Below are positions 36,324 through 49,055 of a stretch of DNA of 64,000 bases, one piece after another (position 1 is the stretch's first letter; each line of letters opens with the position of its first letter). The notes beneath the pieces were generated by a model. The model did not search any database. It was not told the origin of the DNA and saw nothing but the letters and a program-made list of their open reading frames with translations. A program made the translations under genes and the position numbers. Location: NCBI RefSeq assembly GCF_030052815.1, contig NC_079507.1, positions 51,347,571-51,411,570 of the forward strand. Reading direction: 5' to 3'. The DNA comes from Hevea brasiliensis (taxonomy: Eukaryota; Streptophyta; Magnoliopsida; Malpighiales; Euphorbiaceae).

Positions 36324-38177
36324 ATGCAGACAGATCCACCTCGCAAACCTCTACTTAGATGCCCTCCGCTCTTCTTCTACTCCATCCTTTGCATTACTCT
36401 TTCTCTGATACTCCCTTATGTCTATTCACAACGGGAATCATTTTCTTTTGAGGTATATTCAGTTTCTTGCACTTTCTCTCACTTTCTTGCATTCTTTGAG
36501 CTCATGTGTGTAATTTTTCTTTTTTAATTATATACACACAGTTTTTTGGGCCATTGGAACCTGAGATTTCTGATGAAGTATTTCACTCACCTGAGGCTTT
36601 CAAGAAGGACTATTTTGAGATGGAGAAGAACCTCAAGATCTTTTTGTACCCAGATTGTTTCGAGAATGGGCACCTCAGTGACCATACAGAGAAGCCTTCC
36701 GGGAGGTATGCTAGTGAAAGTTACTTCTTCAAAAATATCCTAGAGGGCCAGTTCTTGACTAAAGATCCCAATGAAGCTCATCTCTTCTTTATTCCCTTTT
36801 CTTGTCTCAAATTGAGGAGAGAGGTGACAAATTTGATGAAATTCTTTTTCTATATTTCTTCTGTTACTTGTTTTGATTTTGGGCATTTGGAATTTTGATT
36901 GCAAGTGATGGAAGTAATTTTGGGTATCTCTGATCCTCGTAGAATTTTATTCAGGGAAGATCCTATTTGAATATATCTGCCACTGTCGATGATTTCGTCC
37001 AGAGCTTGATTTCCAAGTACCCCTACTGGAACAGAACTTTAGGTGCTGATCACTTTGTTGTGATTTGCCATGACATTGGCTTAGTTGCTACTGAACAAGT
37101 TCCACTTCTTGTAAAAAACTCAATTCGAGTTGTTTGTTCTCCAATCTATGGTTCTGAATATATTCCACACAAGGATGTTTCCTTCCCACAGATATTCATG
37201 CCATTGCCAACACTTTATGAGAAACATGGAGATCATATACATAACAGGTAATTCGCTGGTGTAGATACTCCGCATTTTTTATCAGAATAACACAGAACTG
37301 GTAATTCCTATATTATTAGTTCTTGCTTGGTAAGAAATTTCTTGCAGCTTCTTCCTTTGAATTATGCTTCTTCACTTTGTGTTTTCTACTTACCATTGTG
37401 GCACTTCAATGACCAGAATAACTGTCATTACCTTGCAGGAATATCTTAGGTTTCTGGGCTGGTCGTCGCAATTCTAACATAAGAGACACCCTGGTGCGTC
37501 TTTGGCAGAATGACAACGAACTTAACATCCAGCACAACTTCATTAATAGAGCTCATAAAGGACATTTTAAATATCAGGAGAAGTTTTATAGGTCTAAGTT
37601 TTGCATGTGTCCTCGTGGGTCTTCCATCAATGGTGGTCGTATTTCACTCGCAATTCACTATGGATGTGTTCCAGGTATTAATTTTGTAGACTGTTTTTTC
37701 TCTAGTGTTTAATCTAGAAGCCTGCCCTCTTGTTGTTTCTAAGCAGTTTTCGTTACTTTCTGCAGTTATCTTGTCTGACTACCTGGATTTGCCATTCAGT
37801 GACATTCTTAACTGGCAAAAATTTTCTGTGATAGTGAAGGAGAAAGACGTCAATAATCTCAAGAAAATACTTCAGGACATACCAGATGAAGAATATAGAA
37901 CCCTGCAGAAAAACACGATCAAGGTAAGTAAATTTTCAATTCCAAATGGGTTGACAGTATCCAGTTATCATTTCCCAGCATTCATTTTGGAAAACCATCA
38001 TACTTCCCTGGAAATTTACTGAACCCTTTTTATGAACCGTTTCATTTCTTTTTATCCATTGTTCTTGTAAATCAGGTCCAGAAGCACTTCCAATGGAATA
38101 CACCTGCAGTCAGACTTGACACATTTCATATGGCAATGTATGAACTGTGGCTGCGTCGCCATGTTATCAGGTCCTGA
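36324..38177 (+). CDS. Exostosin family glycosyltransferase (GT47), six exons
   Basis: Exons 36324-36452, 36542-36823, 36955-37247, 37439-37674, 37766-37923 and 38076-38177. All introns are GT-AG and the frames join to 399 residues with no stop. Residues 15-35 form a signal anchor, so this is a type II Golgi membrane protein. The exostosin domain follows: FLYPDCFE, an EAHLFFIPFS motif, YPYWNRTLGADHFVV, RVVCSPIY, then the nucleotide-sugar binding half with FYRSKFCMCPRGSS, HYGCVPVILSDYLDLPF and a C-terminal HFQWNTP. These plant proteins belong to the At5g03795/At5g25310-like clade, with roles suggested in cell-wall polysaccharide synthesis; acceptor unknown. The stem is short for the family, so the N-terminus may be reduced. 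The start follows a pyrimidine-rich leader. Confidence 0.92.
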
Positions 38178-38453
38178 GTTACCGGAGCTTTCCCTAACAG
38201 TACAAGCCACATAAGGCAACAATTGATTTCACTGACTCAATTTTAGCCCTCCATTCATGTAAATTTGACATGATTCCTCTGAGCTTAAGAAATATCTTGC
38301 ATTAGCTTTCTTAAACTGTAAAGTGATATTCAATGAGTAGTTACCTGTTACCAGGAGAAGTTCTATAGCTACTGTTCCTACTTTTCACCCTATTGTGAAT
38401 GTCTGCTAAAATAATTAGGCATGGTTTCTAAACTATGAAGGATTAATATATGG

Positions 38454-38890
38454 TTAGTCTCCAACATGCTTGAAGTCAAAATTCCCAGGGATCTCAAATT
38501 CCAAACCTGAAACATTGCCAAGCTCATCCCAAGAGTCCTGGAAGTCCTGATAAATGTAAAGATGAATTGTAATAAAAATAATAGTTTTGAAGTTGCTATG
38601 ATTAAAATCCGTTATATTTAATTTAAAATTAACTTTAAATAATATATAAGTAGTGATTTTTTTTTTCAATAATAATTCGAACAATAATACTAAACTGACA
38701 CAAATAGGTAGTTGAGCAGCAACCTCAATGGGATTAGAGGTCAGCAGAATTGGTGAAGTCCTCAATGGTGGGAAGGTCAAGGAAAACTGCATTAAGCACA
38801 TGAATGGGGAAATTTCGCCCTTTGTTTTGAACATTAATAAGCAGCTGCTGCTGCTATTAAAGCTTGCAAAATGAGATTTTCAAGCCATCA
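38454..38890. other. Segment homologous to GLP upstream DNA; possible minus-strand exon relic
   Basis: About 38760-38880 matches the regions upstream of the GLP genes ('aaaactgcatt', 'tttgttttgaacattaa.aagcagctgct', 'gcttgcaaa'), so it is probably an older copy of that DNA. On the minus strand one frame also reads protein-like (HVLNAVFLDLPTIEDFTN), and another near 38460-38545 reads QDSWDELGNVSGLEFEIPG. The two could be exons of a decayed gene; I cannot name it. Confidence 0.35.
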
Positions 38891-39769
38891 GATAGAAAAT
38901 CCTGTAAACATGGGTCTCCATGACCTCCAGGCTCCAGGCCCACTATGCTTTTAAGGACAAAATTTAGATTCAATCCTTGAGAAAACATTGCTGGAAGGAG
39001 TATAATAATAATAATAATAATAATAAGTAATGGAAGAGAAAACTAGGCTTAGCTGAAGGTCAGAAGCTGTCCCTTTCCTCTTTTGCACGCTCTGCCGCCA
39101 TGCGAATTACCCCCTGCAAGTTGTGCATTGAGAATTTGGTTGCATCTTGTAGCAGCCTTAGATTCAAGTCAATTTATAGATTGCACGTTAATTAGTTTAG
39201 ATTAAAATATTAATTTTTTATTATAAAAACTAATTTTTATTCATTTAATTTTAAATTAATATTCGAATTGATTGGATGGATCCAAATAAGTCAATTTTCA
39301 TATTAGATCATTCAGGTTGTCAAATTGATAATCAATTTTACAAGTCATTTGGTTTTGAATTATTTTAGATTTTGTACAAGTCAAAACAAATTACGAGTTA
39401 CTTTAAATCGAATAAATCAGGATCAAATTAAAATTTGCCATACCCATTTATAATTAAAATTACAAGTGATAACTCAAAAAATGGCTAACTAAAAGAAAAT
39501 TAAGAAATTAATATTCAAATCGAATTCAAATTTATAAAAATAATTAATTAAATGTTTTATATTTTATATTTTAAATAAATATAATTTAAATATAAAATAG
39601 TATTATTAAAATTTTAAAATATAAATAATTAATAACAAATGGAATGTAGAATACATGCATGCTTGTTAGGGAAACAAATCACAAATTAAAAATATATTAA
39701 ATTACATAATATTTATTATATTTTACTATTATTATATTTATTTACTTGATCTTACATTACTAATTAGTG
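38891..39769. other. Intergenic
   Basis: Contains (ATA)n at about 39003-39027 and AT-rich DNA. No gene recognised. Confidence 0.5.
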
Positions 39770-40107
39770 CATGAACACCAATGAACACAAACGCTAATAA
39801 TATACAAAATAACAAAGGCCGTCAAACATAAATGTCACTGATGGTCAAGCATGCATCAATTCATCCGATCAATTCTACATGTTTATCATCTCACATTACT
39901 AGCCCTATATAATCATCCAATGCCAAAATTTGAATTGAAGTACAATTGCAGGATTAATGAAGAAGTCAAACAAAACTGCATTGATTGGGAAATTCAACTT
40001 TTAGTTTTGGACATTAAGCAGCTGCTATTATTATACCTTATAAACCATGTTAATAGCTAGAATGAGAAATTAATGTTTATCATTGGGTTAACATAAAAAC
40101 CATCACT

Positions 40108-40115
40108 TACAAATA
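40108..40115 (+). promoter_or_regulatory. Degenerate TATA box of the first GLP copy
   Basis: TACAAATA sits where the two intact GLP genes have TATAAATA. About 180 bp of upstream sequence present in those genes (43500-43678) is also missing here. Confidence 0.6.
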
Positions 40116-40195
40116 GCCCAAGTATCCCATGCAAGATTTCTCAGCCATTACAAAAACAAAAACAAATTTAAGAATTCTAAGCTCGCCAACATAAT

Positions 40196-41009
40196 ATGAA
40201 AGTTGCTAATTTCCTTGTAGCTCTTGGTGTCTTGGCTTTGGCTTCGCATTCGCCATTGCCTACGATCCTAGCCCTCTCCAGGACTTTTGTGTGGCAACTG
40301 ATGATTCTAACTCTGGTTGTATGCAATGCAACTACTTAATTATATGTTTCTCCTTTTTATTACTATATTAATTGTTTTGAATCTTGAATGAGATGATGAT
40401 ATATTACATTAATATTTCTTTCCTTTAGTGTTCGTGAATGGAAAATTTTGCAAGGATCCAAAGCATGTGACAGCAGATGATTTCTTCTTTTCTGGGCTTA
40501 ATGCTGCTAGCGAAACTTCAAAACAGCTGGGAGCACGTACCAATCTTTTAACGGTGGATTCTATTCCTGGACTCAATACTAATGGTCTATCCATTGTTCG
40601 TATTGACTATGAAGCAAATGGTGGACTAAACCCACCCCACCATCACCCTCGAGCTTCTGAGATCTTAACTGTCTTGGAAGGAACCCTATATGCTGGTTTT
40701 ATCACTTCCAGTCCTGATCATCGTGTTTTCAGCAAAGTTTTAAAGGCAGGAGATGTTTTTGTATTTCTATCGGGGCTCATTCACTTCCAATTGAATATTG
40801 GAAAAACTCCTGCAGTTGCCCTAGCTGCATTAAACAATCAAAATCCAGGAGTTGTGACAACAACAAATACTGTTTTTGGAGCCAGCCCATCCCTTAATCC
40901 TGATGTTCTAACAAGAGCATTCCATCTTGACAAGGATCTGGTTACCAAACTTCAGAAACAAGAATGGTTGAATCCATCAGAGCTAAACAACTATTCAAGC
41001 AGATATTAA
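40196..41009 (+). pseudogene. Germin-like protein, copy 1, frameshifted
   Basis: Exon 1 40196-40318, exon 2 40429-41009. Compared with the intact copies, exon 1 lacks one base in the signal-peptide codons (around 40252-40260), which throws the Y-D-P-S-P region out of frame; after splicing a TGA is met within a few codons of exon 2. Exon 2 remains fully open (C-x-[10 protein letters not shown] and GLIHFQLN motifs intact), although the FPLG of box 2 is FLSG. The degenerate TATA box and promoter deletion agree with loss of function. An internal ATG would give a product lacking the signal peptide. A sequencing error in one base is the alternative. Confidence 0.8.
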
Positions 41010-42231
41010 TTCACATTGAGGCCATTCGACCATTAATTGCAATAAATTAAAAAAAAAAATTAGAAGATTCATGTTATTTGTGTTTATCTCCTAGTGAATT
41101 GTATCATAATCTCTCAATGAGTTTACTTTAAAAGCAATGTGTTATTGCAATTTGTTAAAGGTGATGGAACTAGAAGAATTTAATTTCTAACATCATGCAT
41201 ATAAAATAATTTTTAATAAATTTATAATTTAGCTAATTTAATTATTATGAATAGCTTTAAATTTGTGTTAGTCATATTTTATGTTAATTAAATGTACTTT
41301 TAATTTTTTTAAATATTAAAAAATATAATTGATGAAATTTTAACTCCGATTAAAATTTATTTCTAAATAATCAAATCATTGCTAAAACTATTTATATCTT
41401 GATTTAATAAAATTTATATAGACTAGAAAATTTATATATTGTTTGAAAAATTGTTTATTAGTATAAGTCATATCCATCATAATTGTTTGGTCAATAATAA
41501 ATTTTGATAAAATTATTACAACACAAATATAAATAATACGAATTTAAACAACTCAGTTATATTCATTAGGATGAAAAATATAATTAAATAATAATTAAAA
41601 TATATAAAATTTAAGACTATATAAGAAAGGTAAAGTTTTTAACCTTGCAATTTAAATATTATATTTCAAAATTAACAATAAAGGAAATACGGCTAATTAT
41701 TAACTATATGGAAAGAACTAAAAAATAGTACTTCTTAGATATAATAAAATAATTTTTATTTAATTATAGAGAGATGAGACCTATATTTTTAAAGATATAA
41801 TTACATATAAACTGAGTGCACCTAATAATTTCTCAGCAAATATTTCAAATTTAAAAAATAATATTACTAAAAAATCCAACATATACAAAAGAAAAGTTTT
41901 GTAGTAACCATTAAATATTCATCTACAATATTAAACTAAATATACCATGCTTGCTTTGGAATAAAATATTTGTAAGAAAGAATTTAATTTAATTTTCACA
42001 TAATTATATTTTATTTTTATTTTTTTAAATTAAATTTTTTTAAAATTAAAAAGAATTAAATTCTTTTATTCAATCTAAATATAAAAATTAACAAAAATAA
42101 ATTAATTAAATCAAATTTTTGTAAAATCTTAGTTTTCTAACAGAGGGTAAATGATTGAATAATAAAAGTTAATGACCCCATCCTAAATAAGAGATAAATC
42201 TCACCATTAATATATAGAAAGACTGAAATTC

Positions 42232-42311
<80 letters not shown>

Positions 42312-42603
42312 ACCAAGTGGAGGATGCTTTCCATTTTTTCAAACAAAATCAAGATAGTTATTATTATTATTATTTTATATAAGTGGCTTATGTTAAATTT
42401 GTTTATGTAAAAATATAATAATATGATGATTTGTATTTCAGAATATTGTATTTTATTTTTGATTAATAAAATATAAAAAAAAAATTTAAAACTAAACTCT
42501 GACATTAAAAAATAAATAATAAATCTATATATCTGGAAACCCTATTCCATAACCATGCACTCCATGCAAGATTTTTCATTGCTAGCCAAACCAATAACAC
42601 ATA
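41010..42603. other. AT-rich intergenic DNA with TA microsatellite
   Basis: No gene. (TA)n at 42237-42309. Bases around 41977-42002 ('agaatttaatttaattttcacata') are repeated at the left edge of duplication unit 2 (57406-57430). Confidence 0.55.
42237..42309. repeat. (TA)n microsatellite
   Basis: About 36 perfect TA units. Confidence 0.97.
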
Positions 42604-42731
42604 ATGAAAGTTTCTAATTTCGTTGTAGCTCTTGGTGTCTAAATTGGGTTTGGCTTCCTCATTTGCCATTGCTAGCTTGTGACTTCTGCGTGGCAACCGA
42701 TGACGCTAGCTAGCCATCTCCATCTAGTGTG
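42604..42731 (+). pseudogene. Germin-like exon-1 relic
   Basis: ATG AAA GTT then sequence like exon 1 of the GLP genes, with TAA after 11 codons (...LGV-stop), a deletion of the YDPSPLQ codons, and recognisable GACTTCTGCGTGGCAACCGATGA. It ends in a decayed donor region and has no exon 2. It lies in a ~970-bp segment missing from duplication unit 2. Confidence 0.8.
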
Positions 42732-43703
42732 GTATGTTCTTATCTTTAAATAATTTTGTCTCATTATCAATGGCATTAAAATTAAAACTTTGATATTATA
42801 AATTACAGGCCTCTTATTATTTACTTATTTATTCATTTTAATTAAGGGTGGTCACTGAGTATAATATACCTTCTTTTCATTTTAAACTTTTTTGTGTATT
42901 TTTTGAGAGGTAAAAAGATACTAATCAATGTTTGTCTTAATTTATAAATTAGTTCATTCACCTTAAGTTATGTAAAAAAATGCCAACTCTTATGATACTA
43001 AAATTATTTTCCAAAAAATAAAGAATTTGAATTCAAATTCTGTGAGAGTTAAATCAATAAATGAAAAAAAATATATGATTAATATATTTTATTGTATGTG
43101 CTGAGAAACAAATCACAAATAAAAATTTAAAAATATGTTAAGCTGCAGGGTATTTTTTTATATATACTTTGCTTTTATTATATTTAATTACTTGGGTGTT
43201 ACATAACTAATTACCTGAACACCAAAGCTAAAAATATACAAAATAACAAAGGCCACCAACATTATTCATTGATGGTCAAGAACCAATTCAGCTAATCAAC
43301 TCTACATTGTTAGCCCAATATAATCATACAACGCCAAAATTTGAATTGAAGTGTAATTGCAGGATTGTTGAAGAACATCGACTAACTGCTGGTCAAAGAA
43401 AACTGCATTGATTTGGAAATTCAACCCTTAGTTTTGGACATTAAGAAGCTGCTATTATTATACCTTGCAAACCATGATAATATCTAGAATGAGAAATTAA
43501 TTAGTTGAGTTTAATTTGAGAACAGATGGGTTGCAGCAGCCATAAAAGTGGAGTGTTGGCGTTGCCATTTCGAAGAAGCCCATGACCACCTGACATGGAA
43601 TTAATCAGGAATTGAGAAGAGAAATCAAACAAAGCGGGAGGCCGAAAAAGACCTTGCATGCTTGATATTTGAATAGCATTGGGTCAACATAAAAACCATC
43701 AAC

Positions 43704-43711
43704 TATAAATA
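43704..43711 (+). promoter_or_regulatory. TATA box of GLP copy 2
   Basis: TATAAATA 88 bp before the ATG. The same box and spacing occur at 58150 in unit 2. Confidence 0.75.
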
Positions 43712-43791
43712 GCCAAGCATCCCGTGCAAGGTTTCTCATCCCTTACAAAAACAAAAACAAATATAAGAATTCCAAGCTCGTCAAACATAAT

Positions 43792-44591
43792 ATGAAAGTT
43801 GCTAACTTCATTTTAGCTCTTGGTGTCTTGGCTTTGGCTTCCTCACTTGCCATTGCCTACGATCCTAGCCCTCTCCAGGACTTTTGTGTCGCAACCGATG
43901 ATGCTAACTCCGGTGGTATGCAATGCAACTACTTACTATATTTTAATTATTATTTTTTTTAAGTTTTTCCCCAGAATGAGATGATATATTGCAATGTTTC
44001 TTTCATGTAGTATTCGTGAATGGAAAATTTTGCAAGGATCCAAAGCATGTGACAGCAGGTGATTTCTTCTCTTCGGGGCTTGATGTTGCTAGTGAAACTT
44101 CAAAACAGCTGGGAGCACGTACCAATCTTTTAACGGTGGATTCTATTCCTGGACTCAACACTAATGGACTATCCATAGTTCGTATTGACTATGAAGCAAA
44201 TGGTGGACTAAACCCACCCCACCATCACCCTCGAGCTTCTGAGATCTTAACTGTCTTGGAAGGAACTCTATATGCGGGTTTTATCTCTTCCAATCCTGAT
44301 CATCGTGTTTTCAGCAAAGTCTTAAAGGCAGGAGATGTTTTTGTATTTCCATTGGGGCTCATTCACTTCCAATTGAATATTGGAAAAACTCCTGCAGTTG
44401 CCATAGCTGCATTAAACAGTCAAAATCCAGGAGTTGTAACGACAGCAAATACTGTTTTTGGAGCCAGCCCATCCCTTGTTCCTGATGTTCTAACAAGAGC
44501 ATTCCATCTTGACAAGGATCTGGTGACCAAACTTCAGAAACAAGAATGGGTGAATCCATCAGAGCTCGACAGCTATTCAAACAGCTACTAA
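43792..44591 (+). CDS. Germin-like protein, subfamily 1 type (copy 2)
   Basis: Exon 1 43792-43915, intron GT-AG, exon 2 44011-44591; 234 residues. Signal peptide 1-22 (...[11 protein letters not shown]), so the protein is secreted to the apoplast. Single cupin barrel: box 1 [16 protein letters not shown] with Mn ligands H112, H114 and E119; box 2 [16 protein letters not shown] with H160. C32 and C49 form the conserved N-terminal disulfide. Subfamily-1 germins are hexameric and often show superoxide dismutase activity, with roles in defence and wall biology; oxalate oxidase activity cannot be told from sequence. The C-terminal tail ([18 protein letters not shown]) is a little longer than usual. 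No N-x-S/T glycosylation sequon is visible, unusual for germins. AATAAA signals lie near 44624. Confidence 0.95.
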
Positions 44592-44790
44592 TTCTCATTT
44601 AGTTCATTTGACTATAAATTGCAATAAATAAATAAATAATCAGAAGATTCAAGTTATTTGTATGTATCTCCAATGTACTGTATCATAATAAGGTGAGATG
44701 CTTATTGCCTCTCTCAATGAGTTTATTTTACGTGCTATTGCAATTTGTCAATAAAATTCTTATAAAAAAAAAACTATTAATATAGAAAGT

Positions 44791-44816
44791 AATATATATA
44801 TATATATATATATATA
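44791..44816. repeat. (AT)n microsatellite
   Basis: A short AT run after GLP copy 2; unit 2 has a partially duplicated version at 59240-59280. Confidence 0.9.
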
Positions 44817-45092
44817 ATCACAGGCATGTGTTATGTATTTTTAGATTTTTTTTATCTAAATCTGATTTATTATAGATTTAAAATATAATATATATGATAG
44901 GACTCGCTTATTAAATTAAATATATAAATTTTATATATTTATATCTTAATATATAATAAGGTAAAAATTTATCTATATTTTCTCTTGACAGATGATGCTT
45001 TAATTATTTAATATATTTTATTATGTTAAATACTAATTAAAAATTTTAAATTGAATTAAAAACTGTTTAAGAGTCGAACAAGATATATAGAA

Positions 45093-48000
45093 TGTCACAC
45101 CTTACCCCTCTATAAGGCATAACATGATCCCGTAGAATACTTAATGAACTACCGAACTTCACCTACCGATAATTCATTAAGCACCCTACAAGGGATTTTA
45201 AAACAAATTTCTTACTTTTAGTAAGTGGTGAGCATTTCTAATGAGTATTTAAAACATGTACTTAAGTGGAAAGCTAGTTGGAAATTTTGGCCCATTTTAT
45301 TTTTCCGCAAATTTTATAAAAATTTTGCCAGAGTTCTGTCTGTATTTTGAGAAAACAGTTCTTCAAATACTTGTAAAAAGCACTTCTAAAAATTCTTCTC
45401 AACAACTGCTTCAATTTCATACTCAATCTCAATCAATTTCTCAACACATTTATCAACTTTCGAATTTCAAATCCACTATCCAATGATCATCAAAATACTA
45501 GCAATCCATTTCATTCAAATTAAATAAAATAGTTTCATTCATATTTCATTAGAAACAAAACACATCATTACAAAATTTACATTAAGAGAATTTCAAATTA
45601 CAATATATATTACAACTTTATACAAATTTTATACAAACTGCTCAAGACCCATTTTTACATGTCCATACATTTATGTGTAATATATACATCAAAAGAAATA
45701 TTTACAGTTAGGGTATAAATTATACCCAATAACTTCTAGCAGGTAGCTCCCCTGTCCTCAGCAGCTCAATCTGCTGCTCCTCTAGTATCTATATCTGCGA
45801 CAGCATGCAAAGCTATCGCTGAGTACTAGGACTCAGTAGTGCACAAACTAATAATTTAAAACTTAATACAATTTATGCTTGACAATTCATAACAAATAGA
45901 ATTTTAAAATTTCCAAATTCTTCAAAATCCATGACCTTCAGAAATCAACATTTTCATTCATGTAAATTATTCATTCGAATAACATTTTGATCAAATAGTA
46001 ACTATCTATTTACATTTCTTTTAATTTCCGAGACAATGCAAAAATTTTTGAATCATTGACAAATTATTTATTTCAATCACAATTTATCAAATCATGCATA
46101 ATTTAAAGGGCGTTGCCAACAATACACACAGTCGAACCCATGACCCAAAATTCGAATAGATGCCGTATTGTACACCACGACATTTCACATTCTCTCAATA
46201 ACCGAGGCTAAAAGGGAGAAACAAAGACTAGCTAGTATATATGAGTACTCATTCACATCATTCCCCAACTGGCAAGCCAGAGAGGAAGAAACTCGCCCCA
46301 TCAAGTGGAGGAGTTATCTCACTAGATAAGCTAATGAGAATTCACAACATATTTTGTCATGTCAACTGTGGTTTCAAATCATATTCAAAACAATTTCTAT
46401 TTGTAAAGTATTTACAAATCAACATATTTAATCATCATAAATTCATACTCAAGGTTGGCAACACATCAAACTTAAAATTTACAATCCTCAAAACAATGCA
46501 ATAAATCCTTAAATGCATAAGAAAATTTATATTCAAATTATACAATTTCATTCAATAAGTTAAAATTCTCAACACAACAAAATCATAAATCATACAATAA
46601 ATTTATTTCAAATCAATTTGGAATTGAAAAATAACAAAAGAGTTAGTTGTGCACAAACCTCAAACGAGTCGTTCCTTAACCTCGACTCGGTTCCTCGGGT
46701 TCCTTCCCGATATTCTTTTCAACTGAAACACACAATTTTACAATGTTTCAGTACTAGAACTTAACATAAATCCAAAATAAATTTAGCTTCACAATTACTT
46801 AGCTCTAACGTGCTAAATTCGACGTTCTTGAAATTTTGTGTTTCGGGTTACTATTCACTACACTATTCAAGTCAAATTGTTGACTTTTTAAGGCTTAATA
46901 GGTATGGGAACTCCCACTTCACCCACATACCACATTTTGGTTATTAAACTTGTTGGTTTTGGTCATTTTCTCAAAGCTTAGGTCATTTTGGCAAAATTGC
47001 CAATTTTCGGTTTTGGTGCTCCGAAATTGTACTGTTCCATTGGTCGATCTACTGTTGGAATTTGATAAAACTTCCTTCATAGAAAATGTTCCTTATTGTC
47101 TTAAGTGTATTCTCATTTTTGGATCACCTCAATCGGAGTTTTTTAGCTCAAGTTATGGCCAAAATACAATTATTGTTCACGTGCACTGTTCATACTGGTA
47201 TTCTGGTTCTGGCAGATTTTTGATCCAACTTTGTTCAGTAATTTGATCAAGTTAAGTTCATAATTTGGTCTAACTTTCTTCATATGAAATGTTCTACTAT
47301 GTCTTAAGTTTCCATCGGTTCAAGAATCGCCTAAATCGGAGTTTTCTAGAGAGAGTTATAGCCATTGGAACTTTACTGCTCAATGGCAATTCTGCAGAGT
47401 TACAGGTTCAATAACTCAACTTTTCTCAATAATTTGACTAGGTTAATGGCATAATTTGGGATGATGTTCTTCATGAAAGTTTTAGATCTATATCTTATCT
47501 AATTACAGTTAAAATTTCAGGTTAATTTGACCTACCTAGCTCAAGTTATGACCAAATGAACAGTTATTTGGTCAGTTTGTGCAGTGGCAGCCTGCTCTCA
47601 TTTCACTTTGGTCAATTGTTTCACTAAGTTTTGGTCAGTTTTTGGGCATGGTTCCTCAATGAAAATTGTGTCATTTTATGTCTATTTTCATCCCCAATTG
47701 GTGGCATATCAATTGGACTTGTAAAATTTGAGTTTTGGTCCTTCAAAGTTGGTTTGGTCATGCTGCAATTGACCTACGAATTTGTCTTCCATTCTAACAA
47801 TTCCCATACATTTCCCTTGGTCATTATTGACCATTTTTCAGTCCACAATTGGTCAAAGATATCATTTATGCATTTCTCCAAAATTTAGTTCACAAACCCT
47901 AAGTGCCATAAACCCTAATTTCTAATTTATTAAAATTCATTAAATCAAAGTGTGCCAATCACATCTACTTGCTCAATTAGGCTTGTATACACATTTACTT

Positions 48001-49055
48001 GAACTAAAACATATCAACACTTCACAATCCCATGGCTGGCTGAAATTTACATCTTTGTTCTCATACATAATTTTCTCAATTTTTCATGTTATTCTATCCA
48101 TTTCTACTCTAATTCAAACATTTTTACTAAAAAAAAAGGTTGGATCAACTTACTTCAATTGAAGTTTTTCCAAAAGCTCCAATTCTTCTAATTTCTTCTT
48201 TCTTTTTGTTCTCAATAAGCTTGTCAAGATCCAACAATAAGATTTACATAAGAAATTTGTGGGATTTATGGGGTTGATTCAAGCTTTAAAAGCTTGATTT
48301 TTCATGGCTATGGAGGAACAAAGGAGAAAAGAGAGAGAGAGGAGAGATACACGTTTTTCATTTGAAGAAGAATGATTTTTTTTTCTTTTCTTTTAGCTAA
48401 TTTAATTTATGGAAGACCACCAAAAATCTAAATTAATAATTAACTTAATTAATTTATTTTATGACATCATGCATGAGGTCATGCATGATGTCATCACTTT
48501 TTTTTTTTTACTTTTTCATTTTCCTCTCTTTTTTTTTCTATTTTTCTATTAGTTCTTTAATTTAATTCTCGATCCCAAAATTTTCTTTTCTCCGATTTTA
48601 TTTGACAGTTAGGTCAGGAGTCAGCTCTCGGGGTCAATTGACCAAATTACCCCTCGCCGGTTCATCCCGGTTTGCAAATAATTCTATATTTCTTCCGGCT
48701 CTCTGACCTAATTATTTGACTGACTTAACAGTTCTTTTTCGTGATTTTCTCTTTTCCACTGTGTCCATAAGGGTCCTAAGGACCGCAGCGTCACTTTTTA
48801 CGGTTCGAAATTTGAGTTTAAAACGACTTCGCAGTCGTTCCCGAGGAGGTCACTCATCACTGTGACTCTCGGCTCGTTTAACCTCTTATGTTCTGTTTTT
48901 CTTATTTATAGTTAACTAATTAAACATTACTAATTATTTGTATTTATGGCTTCTCAAGTTGTCTTAAGTATGGTTCTAATCCCCTTAATTGTCCGGACCG
49001 ACACCGGTCACCGGAACAGTGAAATCTACCAGGCTATACAAACGGGGGTGTTACA
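45093..49055 (-). mobile_element. 3.96-kb solo LTR inserted in duplication unit 1
   Basis: Plus-strand ends are TGTCACACC and GGGTGTTACA; the 5 bp TAGAA flank it on both sides (45088-45092 and 49056-49060). Unit 2 keeps the unoccupied site with a single TAGAA (59563-59567), which proves the borders. It is homologous in reverse to 17492-21150 (CCGGTNACCGGTGTCGGTC and GGACAATTAAG near the start). No internal retrotransposon domain is seen. ORFs inside are non-specific. Confidence 0.93.

Noticed and set aside
42236..42505. Tyr-Ile repeat ORF
   Set aside because: Product of the TA microsatellite.
44359..44598. Minus-strand ORF opposite GLP copy 2 (and its twin at 58805-59044)
   Set aside because: Conserved only because the sense gene is duplicated; no domain of its own.
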